Positions 13,246 through 17,847 of a stretch of DNA of 17,847 bases are shown here, piece by piece. Position 1 is the stretch's first letter, and every line of letters starts with the position of its first letter. The DNA lies in NCBI GenBank assembly GCA_025997215.1, contig BNUH01000055.1, forward strand, positions 1-17,847. Direction: 5' to 3'. The notes below the pieces were generated by a model that saw only the letters and a list, made by a program, of their open reading frames with translations, did no database searches and was not told where the DNA came from. Origin of the DNA: Clostridia bacterium (GTDB taxonomy: Bacteria > Bacillota_A > Clostridia > Christensenellales > Aristaeellaceae). The position numbers and the translations under genes were made by a program.

Positions 13246-14985
13246 ATGTTAAAGGAAATCACGATACGCCGAATCGCCCTGATCGACGAGCTGACCATCG
13301 AGTGGCAGGGCGGTTTTCAGGTGATCACGGGCGAGACAGGCGCGGGCAAGTCGATAGTGGTCGGCGCGCTGGCGTTCCTGCTGGGCGAACCGCATGGGCG
13401 GGATTTGCTGCAGACGGGTGCGCCGCGCGGTGGAGTGACCGCAGTATTTGACGTGTCGGGATTGGTGGGTGTACGAGCGCTGCTGGACGAGCGCGAGTTG
13501 GAGATTGACGACGGGTTCTTAGTGCTGTCCAGGGAATTATTCGCAAACGGGCGAACAGTATGCCGCGCGGCTGGCGAGGCGATGCCGCTGGCGTTATTCC
13601 GCAGGATTACCGCGATGTTGGTGGATCTGCACGGGCAGCACGCGCATCAGGTTCTACTGGATCCTAAGAGCCACTTGGCATTCTTAGACGCGTTCGGGGA
13701 TGTGCTGCATGCTGCGGATTTGGTAGAATTACGCGCGAGACACCGCGCCTGGCGCGATGCGAAACGGAATCTTGAGCGCTTGCTTACCGACGCACAGGAA
13801 CGCGCGCGGCGGCTGGATATGCTGCGATTCCAGCTGCAGGAACTGACCGACGCCAGGCTGATTCCGGATGAGGAAACTGCGCTGGAGGAAGAGCGGACGC
13901 GCGCTCGATATGCCGAGAAGATCCATGCCGCGCTGAATAAGGCGGACACGCTGTTATCCGGCGGGGACGGTGCGCGTTCGCCGGGCGTTTGTGCGCCGCT
14001 GAAACAGGCGGTGGCGCTGCTGGGCGGCATCGAGGCGTACGACCCGCGTGTGTCGGCGCTGGCCGAGCGGCTGGAGTCGCTAGGTTATGAGGTCGAGGAC
14101 GCGGCGGGGGAATTATCCAGGCTGATAGACGAATCGCCGCTCGATCCCAAACGCATCGGCCGCGTTGAGTCACGGCTGGATTTGCTGCATCGGTTGATGC
14201 GCAAGTACGGCGCGTCCAGCCGCGAGATGATCGAATATCGGCAGCGGGTTGCGGGTGAATTGGAAGAGACGCTCGACGCCGACGCGCGGGCGGACCAGTT
14301 TCGACAGGAGCTTTCAGCGATGGCACAGGAATATTTGGCGTTGGCGGCGAAGGTTTCACAAACGCGGCATGTGTTAAGCGAGGCCTTTTCAGAACGGATG
14401 ACGGCGGAATTGGCGCAGCTGGGGATGGAGCGCGCCAGGTTCGCGGTGGGTTTTGACGAAGGGGATGGGAATTCGGATGGTTCGTACCGGGAGGACGGGG
14501 TTGACAGGGCGCAGTTCCTCATCTCCGCGAATGCTGGCGAACCGCTGAAGCCGCTGGCCGCTATCGCGTCAGGCGGGGAGTTGTCCAGGGTGATGCTGGC
14601 GGTCAAGTCGATCGCGGCGGATCATTCGGGCGTGCCCGTGGTTATATTTGATGAAATTGATACGGGTATAAGCGGGCGGATGGCGCAGGCGGTCGCGGAG
14701 AAGATGGCCGCGATAGCCCGGCACAACCAGGTGATCTGCGTGACGCATCTGCCCCAGATAGCTGCGATGGCCGACACCGCGTACCGCGTCGAGAAAACGG
14801 TGGAGATGTCGGACGGGTTTGAACGGACACGCACGACGTTGGAGCGGTTGGACGGAGCCGAACGCACAGCGGAATTGGCCAGGATGCTAGGCGGCGCGGA
14901 TCCGGAGAGCGAGGACAGTTTGAAGTACGCGGCTGCGCTGCTGGACAGCGCTAGGAATTGGCGCGCTGGTAAGGCGGTCGGGTGA
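13246..14985 (+). CDS. recN: DNA repair protein RecN (SMC-like ATPase)
   Basis: SMC-like ATPase acting early in double-strand-break repair. The 579 residues show the expected order. The N-terminal ATPase half has Walker A GETGAGKS (29-36). HGQHAHQVLLDP near 127 is a RecN hallmark. A central coiled-coil region rich in Glu, Arg and Leu (about 150-390) follows. The C-terminal half has the ABC signature ASGGELSRVMLAVKS, Walker B VVIFDEIDTGISG, and VICVTHLPQIAAMAD. The length is normal. The ATG at 13246 follows argR by 12 bases with no clear SD, so translation may be coupled. The sequence after recN is not spoIVB/spo0A, as it is in many spore-forming relatives. Confidence 0.96.
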   Translation: MLKEITIRRIALIDELTIEWQGGFQVITGETGAGKSIVVGALAFLLGEPHGRDLLQTGAPRGGVTAVFDVSGLVGVRALLDERELEIDDGFLVLSRELFANGRTVCRAAGEAMPLALFRRITAMLVDLHGQHAHQVLLDPKSHLAFLDAFGDVLHAADLVELRARHRAWRDAKRNLERLLTDAQERARRLDMLRFQLQELTDARLIPDEETALEEERTRARYAEKIHAALNKADTLLSGGDGARSPGVCAPLKQAVALLGGIEAYDPRVSALAERLESLGYEVEDAAGELSRLIDESPLDPKRIGRVESRLDLLHRLMRKYGASSREMIEYRQRVAGELEETLDADARADQFRQELSAMAQEYLALAAKVSQTRHVLSEAFSERMTAELAQLGMERARFAVGFDEGDGNSDGSYREDGVDRAQFLISANAGEPLKPLAAIASGGELSRVMLAVKSIAADHSGVPVVIFDEIDTGISGRMAQAVAEKMAAIARHNQVICVTHLPQIAAMADTAYRVEKTVEMSDGFERTRTTLERLDGAERTAELARMLGGADPESEDSLKYAAALLDSARNWRAGKAVG

Positions 14986-15029
14986 GTTGCTTTTTATTAA
15001 TAATTACTAAATAATATGGAGGATTTATC

Positions 15030-15482
15030 ATGAGCGCTGGAACCATTGACGAGGCCATACGTCTATTCAACGAAACCTGGGATCTGATCGATAAGACCGA
15101 CCGCACGCCGCAGGACGACGCGCAGATGCTCCATAAGAGCCACACCTCCGCGTTCATGTGGCAGCAGGCGATGAACCCCGCCAACAACGCGCGTGGAGAG
15201 TGGCAGGTGTCGCACTGTTACGCATTGCTGAAGATGGGCGCGCCCGCACTGCTGCACGGGCAGCTGTCGCTGAATCTTTGCCTGGACAATGATATCGGCG
15301 GCTTGGACTTGGCGTTTGGATATGAGGCCGTCGCCCGCGCTTACGCGGTACTGGGCGACGCCGCGAACGCCCGCGAACATATCCGCAGCGCATCAGAGGC
15401 GGCGCAGAATGTCGCGGATCCAGGGGATCGCAAGTATGTGCTGGGTGAGATTGCGAATATTGAGACGTTGTTAATCAATTAG
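15030..15482 (+). CDS. Conserved helical protein of unknown function (TPR-like)
   Basis: A 150-residue, probably all-helical cytoplasmic protein. Its middle and C-terminal parts look like tetratricopeptide-type helix pairs: WQVSHCYALLKMGAPALLHG (about 54-73), FGYEAVARAYAVLGDAANAR (about 92-111) and YVLGEIANIETL near the end. I recall similar proteins annotated only as hypothetical in various Gram-positive bacteria. No catalytic motif, membrane segment or signal peptide is visible. The start is well supported: GGAGG lies 7 bases before the ATG. It is 44 bases after recN and could be read through from it, since no terminator is seen between them. Its stop overlaps the stop of the convergent flavodoxin-fold gene by 3-4 bases. 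Confidence 0.8.
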   Translation: MSAGTIDEAIRLFNETWDLIDKTDRTPQDDAQMLHKSHTSAFMWQQAMNPANNARGEWQVSHCYALLKMGAPALLHGQLSLNLCLDNDIGGLDLAFGYEAVARAYAVLGDAANAREHIRSASEAAQNVADPGDRKYVLGEIANIETLLIN

Positions 15483-16138
15483 CTGGCGTCGGTTCTGGCT
15501 ATCTTCGCCCCGAGCTGATACGCCTTCTCGCAGTCCTGCGGGAAGTGCGCGGCTTTGTATGCGGCCTTGACCGGTTCGGCAAAGATGGACGACTCGTATT
15601 TGCTGTAGTCGTCAAACTGGTAGGTGTTGTACGCGTACAACGAATCAGCGGGCATGCCCAGCGTACGGTCGAGGAATTCGGTATACGATTCCAGCGTCGA
15701 TCTCACGCCGAATTCATCCAGCTGTTCTGCCGTGATGTTCATCGTGTATATGAACGCGGACGGGATCTTCTTCGGGAATACGGTCGGCACCTTCATAGAA
15801 TAGATGCCATTGGAGAACACGAACCGCTCGAGGAAGGCGAACATGCCCGACGTGACGCTCATCAGGTAGATGGGCGAGCCGAGGATGACGCCGTCCGCCG
15901 TCTTGAGTTCCTCCAGCACGGGCGTCAGGTCGTCCTGCATGGCGCATGTGCCGTGCGGCTTATCCTTGCGCTTGCAGTAGAAGCAGCTCACGCAGCCGCG
16001 AAAGTTCAGGTCATATAAGTGAATCAGTTTGGCCTCGGCGCCTTCCGAACGCGCGCCATCCGCTGCCTTGCTTAGCAGCGTGGCCGTGTTCCACTCATTA
16101 CGCGGGCTGCCGTTTAGGACGATAATCTTCTTGCTCAT
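15479..16138 (-). CDS. Flavodoxin-fold NAD(P)H-dependent reductase or iron-sulfur flavoprotein-like
   Basis: The 220-residue protein opens with the FMN-phosphate-binding strand and loop of the NADPH-dependent FMN reductase/flavodoxin family, IIVLNGSPRNEWNTATLL (5-22). GVILGSPIYLMSVTSGMFAF (about 81-100) supplies the second flavin-contact loop. A cysteine cluster C-x2-C-x2-C-x9-C (Cys49, 52, 55, 65) lies where iron-sulfur flavoproteins bind a [4Fe-4S] cluster, although the last gap is longer than usual. It probably passes electrons or reduces quinones or other small molecules. An ATG at 16159 would add seven residues. I prefer 16138, with AGGTGA about 5 bases upstream. Transcription probably starts near 16220 from the promoter at 16226-16254, which is overlapped by a palindrome. 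Confidence 0.87.
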   Translation of the reverse strand: MSKKIIVLNGSPRNEWNTATLLSKAADGARSEGAEAKLIHLYDLNFRGCVSCFYCKRKDKPHGTCAMQDDLTPVLEELKTADGVILGSPIYLMSVTSGMFAFLERFVFSNGIYSMKVPTVFPKKIPSAFIYTMNITAEQLDEFGVRSTLESYTEFLDRTLGMPADSLYAYNTYQFDDYSKYESSIFAEPVKAAYKAAHFPQDCEKAYQLGAKIARTDAS

Positions 16139-16225
16139 GGTGATCACCTCTCCAGGCATTTGTATGCGCTTGCTGAACGGACAAGAACACCGGATACGCG
16201 GCGGGCCTTGTCAGTTGCAATCCAT

Positions 16226-16254
16226 ACCCTATAGTAATTAAGTTAACTTGTCAA
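16226..16254 (-). promoter_or_regulatory. Promoter of the flavodoxin-fold gene
   Basis: On the minus strand a perfect TTGACA lies at 16254-16249. TAGGGT lies 17 bases downstream (16231-16226), and TATAGG is available at a 15-base spacing (16233-16228). The -35 is certain in sequence; the exact -10 is ambiguous. The leader would be about 80 bases. Confidence 0.55.
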
Positions 16255-16258
16255 GTTA
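16244..16258. promoter_or_regulatory. 15-bp perfect palindrome, likely operator
   Basis: TAACTTGTCAAGTTA is perfectly symmetric around its central base and covers the -35 box of the flavodoxin-fold gene. Size and symmetry suit a MarR- or HxlR-type dimer, regulators that often control flavin-dependent reductases. No such regulator is in the window. Its right end also supplies the TAA stop (16256-16258) of the secreted-protein gene. Confidence 0.55.
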
Positions 16259-17341
16259 CGCAAGCGGCACTGTCAGCCAGTACTCCGCGTATGGTTTGAC
16301 ATCGCCCGGCGTGCATATGCGGATGTGGATCTCCGCAACGTTCAGCGACTCCAGCTCCTCGCGCGCCGCCTGTGATATGCCCAGCCGCAGATTCTTCAGG
16401 CTGGAAGGCGTGCCGTATACGGCCAGGTCGAGGCACTGTCCGGCGTCGCATTTGCCCGTGGTCTGCTTGAACGATAATTGGGTGTTGCCATTATACAACC
16501 TTAAGTCCACAAACACCCCCGATTTGATGCGCACTTGCGTGACCTGCGAACTCGACGACGCTATGCCCGCTATCGCGGCGGAAGCGTGGCCAGCTGGTTT
16601 CTTTTTGGATGCGTCGGCGGTGGTGATCGGCGTCCTGATCTCCAGCTCGTACGGCTGGGCCGTCTGATCCTTTGGCGCCAGCAGCAGCATGAACCCAGTC
16701 AGCGGCTCATCCTGGTACGCCTGATTGGACTGCATTATCTTGGCCGTCTCCTCAATGTCGGCACCGCTGACCTTGGAATTGGTAACGTTAGCGATCCGGC
16801 GCACATACGCGATCATCGACGAACGTGTAACGCCCAGCGGGTTTTCTCGCTTGTTGAACGTACGGTCTATCGATGTGCGTTCGGTCTCGCTCGACGCGGC
16901 TTCCCCGGAGGCCATCGCCCATAAGCCATTCAGCGTGCCGTCGTATTCGTTAAGCGGCAGCGCCAGCTGGAATTGCGAATCGACCAGGTACAGCTCCAAC
17001 TCGCCTTCATCCAGCGACACGCTGGGCGATAGTTGGGCGAATTGGTTCGCGTATAACGCCATGAACCCGTCGCGGATTTCCGAGAACGGCAGCTCACCCG
17101 ATAGCGCCGTATCATCTGAACCAGCCTTTTCGGTGTTGACATAGAAGGCCATCCAAAGGCGCAGCGGTTTGCCATGATCCACCGCGTCAACATCCGGCCA
17201 GAAGTTGCCGGCTATGAAGGTTTGGTTCGATGAAGCTGCCGCCAGCGCGGGTGTGGCTGGCATTGCCATTACTATAACCGTTACCATTATGCAAAACGCC
17301 GCCGCCATTGCGATTAGACAGCGTTTGTCTCTGCTATGCAT
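16256..17341 (-). CDS. Secreted protein of unknown function
   Basis: I do not recognise this 361-residue protein. It starts with a clear signal peptide: MHSRDKRCLIAMA, then a hydrophobic core (AAFCIMVTVIVMAMPA), and a likely signal-peptidase I site after PALA-A (about residue 34). The mature part has a strand-rich first half (LRLWMAFYVNTEKAG, ELELYLVDSQFQLALPL). A flexible linker (DASKKKPAGHASAAIAGIAS, about 241-260) leads to a C-terminal strand-rich section (VFVDLRLYNGNTQLSF, AEYWLTVPLA). Three cysteines occur near the C-terminus (KCDAGQC and RICTP). No lipobox, sorting signal or membrane anchor is visible, so it is probably released or loosely wall-bound. The start is firm: AAGGAGGT lies about 5 bases before the ATG. 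It stands alone on its strand with its own AT-rich upstream region. Confidence 0.82.
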   Translation of the reverse strand: MHSRDKRCLIAMAAAFCIMVTVIVMAMPATPALAAASSNQTFIAGNFWPDVDAVDHGKPLRLWMAFYVNTEKAGSDDTALSGELPFSEIRDGFMALYANQFAQLSPSVSLDEGELELYLVDSQFQLALPLNEYDGTLNGLWAMASGEAASSETERTSIDRTFNKRENPLGVTRSSMIAYVRRIANVTNSKVSGADIEETAKIMQSNQAYQDEPLTGFMLLLAPKDQTAQPYELEIRTPITTADASKKKPAGHASAAIAGIASSSSQVTQVRIKSGVFVDLRLYNGNTQLSFKQTTGKCDAGQCLDLAVYGTPSSLKNLRLGISQAAREELESLNVAEIHIRICTPGDVKPYAEYWLTVPLA

Positions 17342-17453
17342 AATTGACCTCCTTATATTACAAATATGTTAATTCTCCATGTCTATAATATCACAGGATT
17401 GATTGAAATGCTATATGAGTATGACTGGTATGTTTTGGAAATATAATAAAGTT

Positions 17454-17474
17454 GGGGCGGACGTGTATCCGCCC
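17454..17474. terminator. GGGGCGGA hairpin, second copy, possible terminator
   Basis: GGGCGGA (17455-17461) pairs with TCCGCCC (17468-17474) around a six-base loop. On the minus strand it is followed by AACTTTATTATATTTCC, a fair U-rich tail, so it could stop transcription coming from the transposase remnant. It closely matches the hairpin at 3942-3969, including the flanking GTT. Confidence 0.5.
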
Positions 17475-17487
17475 AGTTGAGTGACGC

Positions 17488-17533
17488 AAACCCCCGCCTC
17501 TGCGGTGCCAGACTGCTAAACAAGCGGGTTTTT
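17488..17533 (+). terminator. Imperfect hairpin followed by a T-run
   Basis: CCCGC (17493-17497) pairs with GCGGG (17524-17528), which is followed by five Ts. The flanks GCAAA and TTTACGC extend the match with bulges. The loop is long (26 bases). It has the look of a plus-strand intrinsic terminator, but no plus-strand gene precedes it, so it may belong to decayed mobile DNA. The remaining bases of 17342-17617 hold only the upstream region of the secreted-protein gene and unassigned sequence. Confidence 0.35.
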
Positions 17534-17617
17534 ACGCAAGTCTAAGGCCGCTAAACGCGCTATCTATCGGTGCTTGTTATGATTTGCTTGTATACAGCGC
17601 TCATTTTAGACACCCGA

Positions 17618-17847
17618 CTATCTGCTGCTACCATACAATTCCTGCATCGCCTTTTCGATATCGCGTGTCGACGTCCCTTGCGAGTACAAGAATAGGATCT
17701 TATCCTCAATTTCAGATATGTCCGTTTGGTGTTTCTTGACAATTTGTGGCTCGTATTCCCCCTTGCGATCACGCGGCACCTGCAGCTCTATCTGCCCTTC
17801 CGTGCTGATGACACTCTTGGGATACGATCCATTACGACTGTTCTGCG
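17618..17847 (-). pseudogene. IS256 (mutator)-type transposase remnant, broken
   Basis: Read from the right edge on the minus strand, the frame gives IELQVPRDRKGEYEPQIVKK, then SEIEDKILFLYSQGTSTRDI and EKAMQELYG, ending in SSR and a TAG at 17620-17618. These are the 'ExxxPRDR.G.FEP.ivkK' and 'YakGmStrdI...l.elYG' blocks of IS256-family transposases, roughly residues 60-135 of a protein of about 400. Just after ELYG the plus-one frame continues as VAADSRVSKMSAVYKQI, which resembles the expected 'YG...S...IS.iTDKI' continuation, so a frameshift probably caused the stop. That frame also ends within about 25 codons, and the catalytic C-terminal part is absent before the secreted-protein gene. The element is therefore inactive in this copy. 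Its N-terminus lies beyond the window. Confidence 0.82.

Noticed and set aside
14987..15015. Possible promoter TTGCTT-N17-AATAAT before the TPR-like gene
   Set aside because: The predicted transcript start would fall inside the Shine-Dalgarno site, and the -10 match is poor.
17385..17413. TATTAT as the -10 box for the secreted-protein gene (minus strand)
   Set aside because: The hexamer 17 bases upstream (TAGCAT) does not resemble a -35 box, so no promoter is called despite the AT-rich region.
17560..17772. 70-residue minus-strand ORF at the right end taken as a gene of its own
   Set aside because: Most of it is an out-of-frame reading of the IS256-type transposase remnant. Only its last 24 codons look meaningful, as the shifted continuation of that remnant.
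1..17847. tRNA, rRNA, CRISPR arrays and riboswitches
   Set aside because: I saw no tRNA-like cloverleaf, rRNA sequence, regularly spaced repeats or recognisable riboswitch core. A covariance-model scan was not possible here.

Overview
The window reads as chromosomal DNA of a fairly GC-rich member of the Clostridia (Firmicutes). The main clue is the block dxs-tlyA-nadK-argR-recN, a characteristic firmicute order. Strong Shine-Dalgarno sites (GGAGG type) and TTGACA/TATAAT-type promoters agree with this. In many spore formers recN is followed by spoIVB and spo0A; here it is not, so sporulation cannot be inferred. The species cannot be named from the sequence.

Layout, left to right. (1) 1-251: start of an IS630-type transposase, minus strand, running off the left edge. 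(2) 386-3025, minus strand: a surface-glycan operon, namely an unassigned glycosyltransferase-like protein, rfbC and rfbB (dTDP-rhamnose pathway), then a 51-residue ORF of unknown role. (3) 3220-4660: a plus-strand DUF616-type glycosyltransferase facing a minus-strand SAM-methyltransferase-like protein, with a strong hairpin between their stops. The glycosyltransferase, DUF616 and methyltransferase genes look AT-richer than the rest, which suggests acquired DNA. (4) 4768-8338, minus strand: a three-gene cassette of a URO-D-family methyltransferase-like protein, a ribokinase-like PfkB kinase and a variant ADP-ribosylglycohydrolase-family protein. It looks like an uncharacterised catabolic or salvage pathway. 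(5) 8479-14985, plus strand: the housekeeping run nth-dxs-tlyA-nadK-argR-recN, tightly packed and partly overlapping. (6) 15030-17341: a small helical (TPR-like) protein, a flavodoxin-fold protein with a four-cysteine motif, and a secreted protein of unknown family. (7) 17342-17847: hairpins, then a broken IS256-type transposase.

The glycan genes plausibly decorate a rhamnose-containing surface polymer; rmlA and rmlD are not in the window. The housekeeping run combines base-excision repair (Nth), isoprenoid precursor synthesis (Dxs), RNA methylation (TlyA), NADP supply (NadK), arginine-responsive control (ArgR) and double-strand-break repair (RecN). The cassette and the housekeeping run share one divergent control region, 8382-8467. 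There both promoters carry their -35 box inside the arms of one inverted repeat, so the two operons may be co-controlled.

Most noteworthy: this mirrored promoter/palindrome; the URO-D/PfkB/ARH cassette; an 80-bp palindrome covering the ribosome-binding site of the methyltransferase gene; a Dxs lacking both phosphate-anchoring arginines; and a perfect 15-bp palindrome on the flavodoxin-gene promoter. All function calls rest on motif recognition by eye, without database searches.
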